Numbered from the stretch's first letter, positions 14,556-23,912 are shown. The stretch is DNA of 64,000 nucleotides from Acidobacteriota bacterium (GCA_016713675.1 JADJOS010000004.1:372001-436000), one strand, 5' to 3'. The notes: a model not told the origin generated them from the letters alone. Numbers and translations are program-made.

Positions 14556-16679
14556 CTAGCCCTCGTTCGATGCGTCTCTTGCCTTCTCCTCAGCAATGAT
14601 CGCTTTGCGTGAAAGCTTGATCTTGTTTCCTTCTTTACCAATGCATTTGACCATGATCTGCTGGCCTTCTTTTAGTTCATCACGTACATCGCGAACACGT
14701 TGATCAGAGATCTCGGAAATATGCAGCAAACCATCGAGGCCCGGCATGATCTCAACAAATGCTCCAAAATCCACGATCCGCGAAACAGTACCCATATATG
14801 TTTCACCGATCTCAGCTTCGGCAGTGAGTGCCTTGATACGGGCGATCGCGAGCTGAGCAGCTTCGCCATCGGCGGTCGCAATGAGGATCGTGCCATCGTC
14901 TGAAATGTCGATCTTCGCTCCGGTCTCTTCCGTGATCGAACGGATGACGCTGCCGCCTTTGCCGATAACGTCGCGGATCTTGTCCGGCGAGATCATTATG
15001 GTGATGATACGAGGAGCAAATTCGGACAACTGTTCACGTGGCTCTGCAAGCGACTTGGTCATGACATCCAGAATATGGAGGCGGCCCTTTCGTGCCTGTT
15101 CCAATGCTTCCTGCAAGATCATGGCGTTGATGCCCCCGACCTTGATATCCATTTGGAGAGCAGTGATGCCATCTGCCGTTCCGGTGACCTTGAAATCCAT
15201 ATCGCCGTAATGATCTTCGGCTCCGGCAATGTCCGACAGGATCGCATAACGATTGCCTTCCATTACAAGTCCCATCGCAACGCCAGCGACCGGTTTCTTG
15301 ATCGGCACGCCTGCATCCATGAGGCTCAGAATGCCGCCGCAGACCGAAGCCATCGACGATGAGCCGTTCGACTCGGTAATGTCCGAGACGATTCGGATCG
15401 TGTACGGAAAATCAGCGTCATCAGGCAGTACCGACTGGATCGCTCGGCGCGCAAGGTTTCCGTGGCCGGTCTCACGTCGCGACGTCGATCCAAATCGACC
15501 CGTTTCGCCGACCGAGTAAGGCGGGAAGTTGTAGTGCAGCATGAAACGGCGATCGATCGTACCTTTCTCGAGATCGTCCATAAACTGGCCGTCCATCTTG
15601 GTTCCCAGCGTCGTTGTAACGATCGCCTGAGTTTCGCCTCGAGTAAAAAGTGCTGAACCATGAACCCGAGGGAGCCAGCCGACCTCGCATGTGATCGGGC
15701 GGATCTCTGAGAACTTACGGCCGTCCGGACGGCGCTTGTTCAGGAGCATGTCTTCGCGGAAGATCTTTTCCTTGAGCTTGCCAAAAGCTTTACCAGCAGT
15801 GGCACGTGCTCCCGGATCGTCTTCCGGGTAACTCTCGACAACTTCTTTTTTGAGAGCGTCGAGTCCCGCGTAGACCTCGATCTTTTCGCGTCCGGTCGAA
15901 TCGAGAGCGGTGCGAAGTTTGTCACTCCATGTCTTCTCAACGTCAGCAACGATATGTTCGTCGAGAGCCGGGACCACAAATTGACGCTTGGTAATATTGA
16001 GAGCCTTACCAAGTTCTTTCTGCCACAGGCAGAGCCGTTTGATCTCGCGGTGTGCAAGCATCAATGCCTCGACCATGATCGTCTCGGCGACTTCGTTTGC
16101 TTCGCATTCGACCATACAGATAGCTTCTTCTGTGCCGGCAACGATCAGATTTAGCTCAGATTCGCGACGTTCATCGTAGGTCGGATTGATCACATATTTA
16201 CCTTCGATCAGGCCAATGCGGACACCTGCGAGCGGATTTTCGAACGGGATGTCCGAAAGATACAACGCGCACGAGGCACCGGTGATCGCGATAACGTCAG
16301 GATCATTGTCCATGTCTGCCGAGATCACCGACGCGACGATCTGTGTTTCAAAGCGGTAACCGTCCGCAAACAGCGGGCGGACCGGACGGTCGATCATGCG
16401 GCAGGTCAAAATCTCCTTTTCGCTCGGACGGCCCTCGCGGCGGAAATAGTTTCCGGGAATACGGCCTGCGGCGAATGAGTTTTCACGATATTCGACCGTG
16501 AGTGGGAAAAAATCCATCCCTTCACGCGCCGTTCGGGCAGACACTGCCGCAACGAGCAGCATCGTATCGCCATAACGTATCACGACCGAACCATCGGCCT
16601 GTTTTGCAACCTTTCCGGTCTCAACGATCAAGTCTTGTGTTCCGAGCTTGATCGATTCATTTAAATATTTTTTTGACAT
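14556..16679 (-). CDS. pnp: Polyribonucleotide nucleotidyltransferase (PNPase)
   Basis: This 707-aa phosphorolytic 3'-5' exoribonuclease degrades mRNA and is a core degradosome component. Two RNase PH-like domains are visible; the second contains FPPYSVGETGRFGSTSRRE and the catalytic region YGDMDFKVTGTADGITALQMDIK. They are followed by a KH domain (about 555-615, VIGKGGSVIRSITEETG) and an S1 domain (about 625-695, GTVSRIVDFGAFVEIMPG). Length is normal. It lies downstream of rpsO on the same strand, the classical rpsO-pnp arrangement, with a terminator-like hairpin between. Confidence 0.98.
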   Translation of the reverse strand: MSKKYLNESIKLGTQDLIVETGKVAKQADGSVVIRYGDTMLLVAAVSARTAREGMDFFPLTVEYRENSFAAGRIPGNYFRREGRPSEKEILTCRMIDRPVRPLFADGYRFETQIVASVISADMDNDPDVIAITGASCALYLSDIPFENPLAGVRIGLIEGKYVINPTYDERRESELNLIVAGTEEAICMVECEANEVAETIMVEALMLAHREIKRLCLWQKELGKALNITKRQFVVPALDEHIVADVEKTWSDKLRTALDSTGREKIEVYAGLDALKKEVVESYPEDDPGARATAGKAFGKLKEKIFREDMLLNKRRPDGRKFSEIRPITCEVGWLPRVHGSALFTRGETQAIVTTTLGTKMDGQFMDDLEKGTIDRRFMLHYNFPPYSVGETGRFGSTSRRETGHGNLARRAIQSVLPDDADFPYTIRIVSDITESNGSSSMASVCGGILSLMDAGVPIKKPVAGVAMGLVMEGNRYAILSDIAGAEDHYGDMDFKVTGTADGITALQMDIKVGGINAMILQEALEQARKGRLHILDVMTKSLAEPREQLSEFAPRIITIMISPDKIRDVIGKGGSVIRSITEETGAKIDISDDGTILIATADGEAAQLAIARIKALTAEAEIGETYMGTVSRIVDFGAFVEIMPGLDGLLHISEISDQRVRDVRDELKEGQQIMVKCIGKEGNKIKLSRKAIIAEEKARDASNEG

Positions 16680-16692
16680 TTATTTTCCTTCA

Positions 16693-16741
16693 CAAAAACA
16701 AAAGACGAAAGGGTATGCCGTGAAGCCCTTTCGTCTTTTGA
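16693..16741 (-). terminator. Hairpin between rpsO and pnp
   Basis: AAAAGACGAAAGGG pairs with its complement CCCTTTCGTCTTTT around a 12-nt loop, with T-rich sequence after it on the minus strand. It lies just before the pnp start. It may terminate most rpsO transcripts or act as an RNA-processing site controlling pnp, as in enteric bacteria. Confidence 0.75.
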
Positions 16742-16901
16742 AATCTACCGATTTTGACGATGATCACCTTTTGTCCGAAAGCGTAGTTTGCTGTCACGTT
16801 CAGCTGCCGCCGGCAAATTCTTCGTTGGTGACCTCTATGTTCCTAACGGCCCGAAGCGGCCTCAATTCAGTTTTGAGTCCTAATGACCCTAAACCCGAAA
16901 C

Positions 16902-17171
16902 TTAACGGCGCAAGCCGAGTTTCTTAATGATCTCGTGATATTCGTTTATATCACCGCGCTTTAAATAATCAAGCAGTTTTCTACGTTTCGAGACCAGAAT
17001 GAGCAAGCCGCGACGCGAATTGTTATCCTTCTTGTGAACCTTAAAATGCTCGGTCAATTCGGTAATACGCTGCGTTAGCAACGCGATCTGCACCTGTGAC
17101 GAACCTGTGTCCGAGTCGTGAGTTTTGTAATCTGAAACTATCTGTTCTTTTAATTCTTTAACTGTAGCCAT
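16902..17171 (-). CDS. rpsO: Ribosomal protein S15
   Basis: This 89-aa primary 16S rRNA-binding protein of the small subunit has the family signature HDSDTGSSQVQIALLTQRI...LTEHFKVHKKDNNSRRGLLILVSKRRKLL. The start at MATVKELK (17171) gives the normal length; an upstream in-frame start would add 22 nonconserved residues. Upstream neighbour is accC; downstream is pnp. Confidence 0.97.
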   Translation of the reverse strand: MATVKELKEQIVSDYKTHDSDTGSSQVQIALLTQRITELTEHFKVHKKDNNSRRGLLILVSKRRKLLDYLKRGDINEYHEIIKKLGLRR

Positions 17172-17316
17172 ACTAACTTGCTTAAACCAGCCTCTCCTAT
17201 TGCTCGCAGTAACTCCGTTCATAAAAACGGTAACCACGAAGTTTTAACTTCTAAGATCTGAACAACTATCGCTAATTGTTCCTATAAATCTAACATATCC
17301 AGGCACTAAGGGCAAT

Positions 17317-18667
17317 TTAGACCTCGTACTTGAACTCTTCCATAAACTTGGTCGAAAACTCGCCTGCCTGAAATTTTGGGTCCGCCATGATCTTCTGATG
17401 AAGCGGAATCGTCGTCTTGATCCCCTCGACGACCATCATATCGAGAGCTCTCTGCATACGTGCGATCGCGAGCGGCCGCGTACGGGCATGGACAATGAGT
17501 TTTGCGATCATTGAATCATAATACGGCGGAACCACGTAACCTGGGTAAACGGCGGTGTCGACCCGGACGCCGGGCCCTCCAGGAATGTTGAAAGCTGTGA
17601 TCTTGCCCGGGCTCGGAGTGAACTTGACCGGGTCCTCTGCATTGATCCGGCATTCGATAGAGTGGCCCGCGATCTGCACTTCTTCCTGACGATAGTCCAG
17701 GTTCTCGCCCGTTGCGATCATGATCTGATTGCGGACGATATCGGCAAGTGTGACCATCTCTGTTACCGGATGTTCTACTTGGATACGGGTGTTCATTTCC
17801 ATGAAATAGAAACTACCGTCCTCATCAAGTAAGAACTCAAATGTTCCGGCACTCGAATAACCGATCTCCTGACAAGCCTTAACAGCAACAGCACCCATCT
17901 TGTCTCGCAACTCGCGGGAAATGACCGGTGACGGTGCTTCCTCAAGCAATTTCTGGTGTCGGCGCTGGATCGTACACTCACGTTCGCCGAGATGGAATAA
18001 CATTACCGTGCTCGTCAGCCAGAACCTGTATCTCGATATGCCGCGGACGTTCTATATATCGTTCGATGTACACGGAACCGTTCTTGAACGCGTTGAGAGC
18101 CTCGGTCTGAGCGAGTTCGAGGCTTCCGTGCAATTCGCTTTCTTCGCGAACGATACGCATTCCGCGCCCGCCGCCGCCTGCTGCGGCTTTGATGATGAGC
18201 GGATAACCGATCTGCTTTGCGAGCTCAAGTGCCTCAGCCGTCGATTCGATCGGCTCAGGACTGCCCGGTAAAATAGGGACACCTGCTGCTGTCATCGTCC
18301 GCCGGGCTTCAACCTTATCGCCCATCAGTCCAATGACCTTCGGGCTCGGGCCTATGAATTTGATATTGCAGTCCTCACAAACCTTTGCGAACGTCTCCGA
18401 TTCAGCTAAAAAGCCGTAACCCGGATGGATCGCATCTACATTTGTGATCTCAGCTGCGCTAATGATCGCAGGGATATTGAGATAACTTTCAGCAGAAGAT
18501 GCCGGTCCGATGCACAGAGCCTCGTCTGCATACCGAACATGTAGAGCGTCGCGGTCGGCTTCGGAGTGGACGGCAACGGTCTTGATGCCCATTTCCTTGC
18601 ACGTCCAAATGATCCGGATCGCGATCTCGCCACGGTTGGCGATCAAAATTTTCTTTATCTCACGCAT
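17317..18667 (-). CDS. accC: Biotin carboxylase AccC, interrupted by a single-base frameshift
   Basis: AccC carboxylates the biotin of AccB in the first step of fatty-acid synthesis. Two overlapping frames together encode a normal 449-aa protein. The first (start 18667, MREIKKILIANRGEIAIR) contains the ATP-grasp glycine loop AAAGGGGRGM and runs to ADEHGNVI. The second resumes at HLGERECTIQRRHQKLLEEAP and runs to the C-terminus. Removing one G from the GG at 17994-17995 restores a continuous reading (ATT CAT CTC GGC). AccC is essential, so a sequencing or assembly error is more likely than a real pseudogene. The gene follows accB, separated by a palindromic repeat. Confidence 0.93.
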
Positions 18668-18678
18668 AAACAGAAAAG

Positions 18679-18759
18679 ATTTAGCCACGAATTACACAAA
18701 TGTCACGAATAAGAAGACTCCTAATAATTCGTGGTATTCGTGTAATTCGTGGCTAAATA
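18679..18759. repeat. Palindromic repeat (GCCACGAATTACAC family) between accB and accC
   Basis: TTAGCCACGAATTACAC at the left is matched by GTGTAATTCGTGGCTAA at the right, with internal TCACGAAT and ATTCGTGGT words, giving a long hairpin. A second copy of the same family lies at 43169-43242. Confidence 0.85.
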
Positions 18760-18761
18760 TC

Positions 18762-19310
18762 TTATTTCCTAATACCGAACAACGGTTGGCCAAATTCGAC
18801 AGGCTGGCCGTTTTCGACGTAGATCTTCACTACTTCGCCCGAAACTTCGGCCTGGATCTCATTCATCAGTTTCATCGCCTCGACAATGCAGACTGTCGTT
18901 CCCGGCGATACCTTGCTGCCTTCGCTGACGTATGATTCCTTATCCGGGCCCGGCGAGCGATAAAACGTGCCGACGATCGGAGATGTGATCTTGTGCAATC
19001 CGGCGTCTTCATCTACGGCCGGGACAGCTTCCATAGGGACAGCCGCCATTGCAGGAAGGGAACCGGCCGGATGGGCCGCAGTAACCGGGGCAGCCTGATA
19101 AACGGGGGCAGCTGTCGCCTTGCTCAATCGGACACGAATATTCTCGTTTTCAAACTCAAAATCCGTAAATCCATGCTCATTGACTAATGCAGCCAAAGCC
19201 TGCAGTTCGTCCATATTGAACGAGGGCTCTTCACCGTGCTTTTTGTCGTGTTTCTTCTCGTTCACTTGTTCTTCGTCTTTTGCTTTTGCTGAAGCCGGGT
19301 TATCACTCAT
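18762..19310 (-). CDS. accB: Acetyl-CoA carboxylase biotin carboxyl carrier protein
   Basis: This 182-aa BCCP has the biotinylation motif EAMKLMNEI with the acceptor lysine at about residue 147, inside a C-terminal lipoyl-like domain (ITSPIVGTFYRSPGPDKESYVSEG...). The middle is an Ala/Pro-rich flexible linker. The N-terminus has the DMDELQALAALVNEHG-type region, here preceded by a highly charged Lys/Glu stretch. It begins 21 bp after rplQ stops, so it is likely read through from the ribosomal alpha operon. accC follows on the same strand. Confidence 0.96.
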   Translation of the reverse strand: MSDNPASAKAKDEEQVNEKKHDKKHGEEPSFNMDELQALAALVNEHGFTDFEFENENIRVRLSKATAAPVYQAAPVTAAHPAGSLPAMAAVPMEAVPAVDEDAGLHKITSPIVGTFYRSPGPDKESYVSEGSKVSPGTTVCIVEAMKLMNEIQAEVSGEVVKIYVENGQPVEFGQPLFGIRK

Positions 19311-19331
19311 GATCTAAAGCCTCCGCCACGA

Positions 19332-19835
19332 TCAGTTTTTTGCGGCAAGTTCGTGAACGTTATCAACCAACTCGATGACGGCCATTTCAGCATTGTCACC
19401 TTTGCGGCGTCCGAGCTTAATGATACGCGTATAACCACCGTTACGGTCTTTATAGCGCGCTCCGAGTTCATTGAAAAGCCGCTGGACGGCTTTTACGCCG
19501 GCCGTTCTCTCGATCGGCTCTTTCGTTTCGCCCTTTTTACCGCGAAAACGGCTCTGCTGGGCCTTATACGTGCTATTGCCGGCATGAAAGAAGGCAGCCG
19601 CCTGACGGCGAAGATGAACTCCGCGAAGCACGGCGTCATCACCTTCGAGGACCTGAGCTTTGCGTGCCAGTGTAATGACCCTTTCCACGAATGGGCGAAG
19701 CTCTTTTGCTTTGGGCACGGTCGTCACGATGTGATCTTTCGGCGAATTGATAAGCGAAGTCGCCATGTTCCTGAGCATCGACATGCGGTGCTCGGTCGTG
19801 CGTCCCAATTTACGATGTGCTTTTAAGTGTCTCAT
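19332..19835 (-). CDS. rplQ: Ribosomal protein L17
   Basis: This 167-aa large-subunit protein starts MRHLKAHRKLGRTTEHRMSM, the L17 signature. It continues through LINSPKDHIVTTVPKAKELRPFVERVITLAR, with GGYTRIIKLGRRKGDNAEMAVIEL near the C-terminus. It is about 40-50 residues longer than enteric L17, with an insertion around residues 80-125, a length common outside the enterics. It is the last ribosomal gene of the alpha operon, after rpoA. Confidence 0.97.
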   Translation of the reverse strand: MRHLKAHRKLGRTTEHRMSMLRNMATSLINSPKDHIVTTVPKAKELRPFVERVITLARKAQVLEGDDAVLRGVHLRRQAAAFFHAGNSTYKAQQSRFRGKKGETKEPIERTAGVKAVQRLFNELGARYKDRNGGYTRIIKLGRRKGDNAEMAVIELVDNVHELAAKN

Positions 19836-19840
19836 TTCTT

Positions 19841-19918
19841 TAAGTCTTGAAAGTCCCGGAAGTTTTGGAAGTTCGGAAACGTTCTTCGCCTCCTATACTT
19901 TCCAGACTTCCTCGACCC
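19841..19918. repeat. 9-nt-period inverted repeat between rpoA and rplQ
   Basis: Nonamers GTCTTGAAA, GTCCCGGAA, GTTTTGGAA and GTTCGGAAA follow one another. The right arm (ACTTTCCAG, ACTTCCTCG) is complementary. It is the same architecture as the repeats at 36236 and 36998, with different wording. Confidence 0.75.
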
Positions 19919-19920
19919 AA

Positions 19921-20937
19921 CTAGTCTAGATCGCGTCCGCCCGATCCCGGGATCGGATTTCCCTGTTCGTCAAAATCCATTCCAAAATCGAGTCCCATGC
20001 CGTGAAGCATATCCTTGATCTCAGTGAGTGATTTTTTGCCGAAATTCTTGGTGCCCAGCATATCTTTCTCGCTTCGGCGGATAAGGTCGCGGATCGAACG
20101 TATGTCTGCATTCTTAAGGCAGTTATACGAACGGACCGACAGTTCCATTTCATCCACAGATTTGTCGAGCAGATCATTCCGCATAAGTGGCGGACGGGCG
20201 ATGTCCTCATATTTATATTCTTCTTCCTCTTCTTCGAAATTGATAAAGATCGTCATGTGATCTTTGACCAATTTCGCCGCGAGGCCGATCGAATCTTCCG
20301 GAGCGACGCTGCCGTCCGTCCAAACCTCGATCGTCAATTTATCAAACTCTGTGTTCGAACCCTGACGCGTCTGTTCGACGTTGTAGTTGACCTTTTTGAT
20401 CGGCGTGTGGACCGAATCGATGGGAATATATCCAACTGAAAGATCCTCGTCATTGTTCAGCTCGGCCGAAACATATCCGCGACCCGATTTGAGACGCATC
20501 TCGATGTTAAGTGAGCCGCCGGCACTGACCGTGCCGATATGAATTGTCGAATCCAGTACCTCAACGTCACCATCAGCTTCGATATCGGCACTTGTAACTT
20601 CACCGGCGCCTTTTTTTGTGATCGTCAGGGTCTTCGGGCCCGTACCGTGGAGCGTAAACGGAACCTGCTTAAGATTTAGAATGACGTCGGTCGCATCTTC
20701 GACAACGCCTTTGATCGATGAGAATTCGTGTTCGACGCCTTCGATCTTGACGGCTGTGATAGCCGCACCTTCGATCGACGACAATAGTGCACGACGGATC
20801 GAGTTACCGATCGTCGTACCAAATCCGCGTTCGAATGGAGACGCATAGAACTTGCCGTAACGATCCGTTAACGACTCGGTCTCCACATTCAGGCGGCTCG
20901 GCATTTGGAAATCTGTCCAATTATTGCTCTGTGTCAT
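19921..20937 (-). CDS. rpoA: RNA polymerase alpha subunit
   Basis: This 338-aa subunit has the N-terminal dimerisation domain with FGTTIGNSIRRALLSSIEGAA. A short acidic linker (EEEEEEYKYED) leads to the C-terminal alpha-CTD, with the helix-hairpin-helix LSVRSYNCLKNADIRSIRDL...KNFGKKSLTEIKDML that contacts UP elements and activators. Length is standard. It lies in the alpha operon between rpsD and rplQ. Confidence 0.98.
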   Translation of the reverse strand: MTQSNNWTDFQMPSRLNVETESLTDRYGKFYASPFERGFGTTIGNSIRRALLSSIEGAAITAVKIEGVEHEFSSIKGVVEDATDVILNLKQVPFTLHGTGPKTLTITKKGAGEVTSADIEADGDVEVLDSTIHIGTVSAGGSLNIEMRLKSGRGYVSAELNNDEDLSVGYIPIDSVHTPIKKVNYNVEQTRQGSNTEFDKLTIEVWTDGSVAPEDSIGLAAKLVKDHMTIFINFEEEEEEYKYEDIARPPLMRNDLLDKSVDEMELSVRSYNCLKNADIRSIRDLIRRSEKDMLGTKNFGKKSLTEIKDMLHGMGLDFGMDFDEQGNPIPGSGGRDLD

Positions 20938-20940
20938 ATT

Positions 20941-21035
20941 TTTGTTCTTTTAAAAGTCTCATAAGTTGGCTTTGTCCCCTGACCGTCCCCAGAAAGAACA
21001 AACTCTTCGGGCCAGGCTACTTCAGCCAACTCGTT
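20941..21035. repeat. Inverted words between rpsD and rpoA
   Basis: TTTGTTCTT near 20942 is matched by AAGAACAAA near 20994, and AAGTTGGCT near 20964 by AGCCAACTC near 21025, so the spacer can fold into nested stems. It is less regular than the other gap repeats. Confidence 0.45.
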
Positions 21036-21041
21036 AAAAAA

Positions 21042-21674
21042 CTACTTACTGTAAAGCTCAACGATCAACTGCTCGTTGATGTTCGCGTCGATATCCTGCC
21101 GCGTCGGCAATGCCGAGATCGCAACGCTAAAATCAACCGCTCCGGCATTGATCCACGACGGACGGCCTCGGCCGACCGCAGTCTGCCATGCACCCTCGAC
21201 GTGAACGTTCTTGTGCGTTCTGTCTTTGACCGAAACGGTATCGCCGGCCTTCACCTGGAACGAAGGAATATCTACCTTGCGGCCGTTGACGTGAATGTGT
21301 CCGTGGTTTACCAGTTGGCGTGCCTGTCGGCGCGATGTGGAAAAACCTGATCGGTATACGACATTATCAAGACGTCTTTCGAGCATCGAGAGTAAGATCT
21401 CGCCCGTAACGCCTTTCTGCTGACGTGCCTTTTCAAAGTAGTTGCGAAACTGCTTTTCGAGGACGAAGTAGATACGCTTTACCTTCTGCTTTTCGCGTAG
21501 CTGTTCACCGTAACCGGCGAGCATCTTGCGGCGGGCTGCACCGTGCTGCCCCGGGGGGTTGGTGCCGCGTTTTTCGATAGCACATGAGGGCTTGTAGCAA
21601 CGATCGCCCTTGAGGAATAATTTTGCACCTTCGCGGCGGCACAAACGGCACACCGCATCTCTATATCTAGCCAT
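21042..21674 (-). CDS. rpsD: Ribosomal protein S4
   Basis: This 210-aa primary 16S-binding protein starts MARYRDAVCRLCRREGAKLF. Its N-terminal cysteines (CRLC, then GDRCYKPSC) make it the zinc-binding form of S4. The S4 RNA-binding domain follows (RRLDNVVYRSGFSTSRRQARQLVNHGHIHVNG). S4 is the usual autogenous repressor of the alpha operon in enterics; no matching leader was identified here. Confidence 0.97.
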   Translation of the reverse strand: MARYRDAVCRLCRREGAKLFLKGDRCYKPSCAIEKRGTNPPGQHGAARRKMLAGYGEQLREKQKVKRIYFVLEKQFRNYFEKARQQKGVTGEILLSMLERRLDNVVYRSGFSTSRRQARQLVNHGHIHVNGRKVDIPSFQVKAGDTVSVKDRTHKNVHVEGAWQTAVGRGRPSWINAGAVDFSVAISALPTRQDIDANINEQLIVELYSK

Positions 21675-21770
21675 AATTTATTTTCTGCCTCCGTAGTTTT
21701 ACGGAAAAGTTTACGAGCCGTCTCGGCCCTTCATCCTTTCGATAAAATCAAAAATCAAAAATTCGAAATA

Positions 21771-22166
21771 TCAAACGCGTCGGCGCTTCGGCGGACGGCA
21801 TCCGTTGTGCGGGATCGGTGTGGTGTCGCGGATCGCAGTCACGCGAATGCCTGCCTGATTGATCGCACGGATCGCCGATTCGCGGCCGCCACCCGGGCCT
21901 TTGACCCGAACTTCGACCTCACGCATACCGGCCTCGACCGCCTTGCGTGCGACCTCTGATGCTGCCTGCTGTGCGGCAAACGGCGTTCCCTTACGCGAAC
22001 CGCGGAATCCGCGTGCACCCGATGACGACTGAGCCACCAAGTTGCCGTTCGCATCCGTGATCGAGATCAGCGTGTTGTTGAACGACGCCGAAATATGAAC
22101 GATCCCAACCGGGATATTCTTTTTCTCTTTCTTCTTAAAAGTCTTCTTTGCTGGTGCTTTAGCCAT
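21771..22166 (-). CDS. rpsK: Ribosomal protein S11
   Basis: This 131-aa platform protein carries the signature GIVHISASFNNTLISITDANGN and the C-terminal VTAIRDTTPIPHNGCRPPKRRRV. The asparagine-glycine in HNGCRPPK, which isomerises to isoaspartate in other bacteria, is present. It lies between rpsM and rpsD. The spacer before rpsD holds AAATCAAAAATC-type repeats. Confidence 0.98.
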   Translation of the reverse strand: MAKAPAKKTFKKKEKKNIPVGIVHISASFNNTLISITDANGNLVAQSSSGARGFRGSRKGTPFAAQQAASEVARKAVEAGMREVEVRVKGPGGGRESAIRAINQAGIRVTAIRDTTPIPHNGCRPPKRRRV

Positions 22167-22169
22167 AAT

Positions 22170-22254
22170 CAGTTATCACTTGTAGGTCGCCGGTTGTCGG
22201 GTAGAACAATCGCCAGATAACGCTGACAACTGACAACCGACAACTGACAACTAT
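22170..22254. repeat. Heptad hairpin (TGACAAC family) between rpsM and rpsK
   Basis: The right part repeats GACAACT, GACAACC, GACAACT, GACAACT. The left part has the complementary CGGTTGTCGG and AGTTATC words. The 7-nt period is strict over four units. Confidence 0.8.
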
Positions 22255-22634
22255 TTCTTGCCCGGTGCCTTCTTCTTGGCGACTGCCGCCTTCCTCGGTC
22301 CTTTTCGTGTGCGTGCGTTGGTGCTGGTGCGTTGTCCGCGAACCGGCAGGCTGCGGCGATGACGCAGGCCGCGGTAGCAGCCGATATCCATCAAACGCTT
22401 GATGTCCATCTGAACGCGCTTTCTCAGATCACCCTCGATGTCACCTTCGGTGTCGAGAATGGTGCGGATCTTGTTCAGATCGTCTTCGCTGATATCCTTG
22501 ATACGCGTATTGATATCGATACCGGCGAGGCCGAGAACCTCGGTCGCACGCGATTTGCCTATACCATAGATATAGGTCATCCCGATCTGTGCCCTCTTGT
22601 TGGGCGGTAAATCAACTCCTGCTACACGAGCCAT
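22251..22634 (-). CDS. rpsM: Ribosomal protein S13
   Basis: This 127-aa head protein of the small subunit reads MARVAGVDLPPNKRAQIGMTYIYGIGKSRA. It has the helix-hairpin-helix region and ends in the basic tail CYRGLRHRRSLPVRGQRTSTNARTRKG, which contacts the P-site tRNA. Length is normal. It follows rpmJ by 15 bp. Confidence 0.98.
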   Translation of the reverse strand: MARVAGVDLPPNKRAQIGMTYIYGIGKSRATEVLGLAGIDINTRIKDISEDDLNKIRTILDTEGDIEGDLRKRVQMDIKRLMDIGCYRGLRHRRSLPVRGQRTSTNARTRKGPRKAAVAKKKAPGKK

Positions 22635-22649
22635 AAAATCTCCTAAAAA

Positions 22650-22763
22650 TTATCCTTGACGCTGTTTGTGCTTCGGGTTTTCGCAGATCACTCGAACGAT
22701 GCCCTTTCGATGGATCACCTTGCACTTATCGCACATTTTCTTTACTGACGGTCGTACTTTCAT
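22650..22763 (-). CDS. rpmJ: Ribosomal protein L36 (37 aa)
   Basis: This gene was found by direct translation because it is very short. It reads MKVRPSVKKMCDKCKVIHRK then GIVRVICENPKHKQRQG. The zinc ligands C11, C14, C27 and H32 of the C+ form are present. It sits in its usual place between infA (15 bp upstream) and rpsM (15 bp downstream). Confidence 0.97.
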   Translation of the reverse strand: MKVRPSVKKMCDKCKVIHRKGIVRVICENPKHKQRQG

Positions 22764-22778
22764 CTCTTTTCACCTGTC

Positions 22779-23000
22779 CTACTTATAGCGGTATGTGATC
22801 CGCCCGCGTTTGAGATCATAGGGCGATAGTTCGACCAGAACCTTATCGCCGGGCAGAATACGGATAAAATTCTTCCGCATCTTTCCTGAAATGTGAGCCA
22901 AAACTTCGTGCTGGTTATCATCCACCGCGATCTTGAACATCGCGTTTGGAAGGGTCTCCAAAACGGTCGCTGTGACCTCTATCGCTTCTTCTTTAGACAT
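22779..23000 (-). CDS. infA: Translation initiation factor IF-1
   Basis: This 73-aa S1-like OB-fold protein occupies the ribosomal A site during initiation. The start at MSKEEAIEVTATV (23000) gives the usual length; the frame is open 24 bp further. The core VLAHISGKMRKNFIRILPGDKVLVELSPYDLKRGRITYRYK is canonical. It lies between map and rpmJ. Confidence 0.96.
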   Translation of the reverse strand: MSKEEAIEVTATVLETLPNAMFKIAVDDNQHEVLAHISGKMRKNFIRILPGDKVLVELSPYDLKRGRITYRYK

Positions 23001-23072
23001 ACTTTCTAAAGCCAAATTTCCCACAAGTGGGGCAAACCGTTAATATTATCCTTTCTTGACGCTGATTTCAAG

Positions 23073-23912
23073 TCATGCCGCAGCAGTTTCGCTCGCACCG
23101 TGATTCAACGACTTCTTTTGCTCTTTCGTGAGCGTCAAGATCTCGGGCCCGTCAGCGGTAACCGCGAGCGTATGCTCAGCATGTGCCGACGGTTTGCCGT
23201 CTTTCGTAACGACTGTCCACTTATCACTGAGCGTCAGCGTTTCATGCGTTCCCAGGTTGAGCATCGGCTCGATCGCAAAACAATACCCGACGCGGATCTT
23301 TTCTTTGGTTCCCGCACGACCGTGGTTAGGTATTTGCGGAGCTTCGTGCATCTGACGCCCGATCCCGTGTCCTGTATAATCGCGGACAATACCATAACCA
23401 TACTTCTCCGCATGCTGTTGGACCGCCCAACTGATGTCACCGACACGGCCGCCCGGCCGAGCTGCTTCGATCCCCAGAGCAAGACATTCTTCGGTAACGC
23501 GGATCAACTGCTTCAATTCCTCTGTTATTTCGCCAACCGGAAGCGTCATCGCCGTATCGCCGACAAATCCGTCATAGGTCGCCGCCATGTCGAGCGAAAC
23601 AATATCGCCCTCGTTGAGCGGCGTAGTTTTCGAAAACCCGTGAACGATCTCATCGTTGACCGAGGCACAGATCGCATACGGAAAACCGTGATATCCAATA
23701 AAGGTCGGGATCGCCCCGGCGTCCCTTATCATCTTCTCCGCAGCGTTGTTGAGGTCCATTGTCGAGATGCCGGGCTTGACCATCGCACGCAGGGACTCTC
23801 GCACCTCGGCGATGAGTTCGCCTACGGCTCGCATTTTATCTAGGTCCTTTGCTGATTTCGCAATGATCATTCTTTTGCCAAACAACGCGGCGATCGAACT
23901 AAATAAGCTCAT
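23073..23912 (-). CDS. map: Methionine aminopeptidase, type I
   Basis: It removes initiator methionine. The metal-binding residues are visible: D in SLDMAATYDG, D in VGDTAMTLP, H in GHGIGRQMHEAP, E in FAIEPML, and E in HAEHTLAV. The long frame is 279 aa and overlaps adk by 14 bp. An internal ATG at 23870 (MIIAKSAKDLDKMR) gives 265 aa, nearer the family's usual start, so the N-terminus is uncertain. It sits in the secY-adk-map-infA section of the spc operon. Confidence 0.95.
   Translation of the reverse strand: MSLFSSIAALFGKRMIIAKSAKDLDKMRAVGELIAEVRESLRAMVKPGISTMDLNNAAEKMIRDAGAIPTFIGYHGFPYAICASVNDEIVHGFSKTTPLNEGDIVSLDMAATYDGFVGDTAMTLPVGEITEELKQLIRVTEECLALGIEAARPGGRVGDISWAVQQHAEKYGYGIVRDYTGHGIGRQMHEAPQIPNHGRAGTKEKIRVGYCFAIEPMLNLGTHETLTLSDKWTVVTKDGKPSAHAEHTLAVTADGPEILTLTKEQKKSLNHGASETAAA

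Noticed and set aside
23100..23843. 247-codon plus-strand frame across map
   Set aside because: Antisense of methionine aminopeptidase, whose metal ligands are all present on the minus strand.
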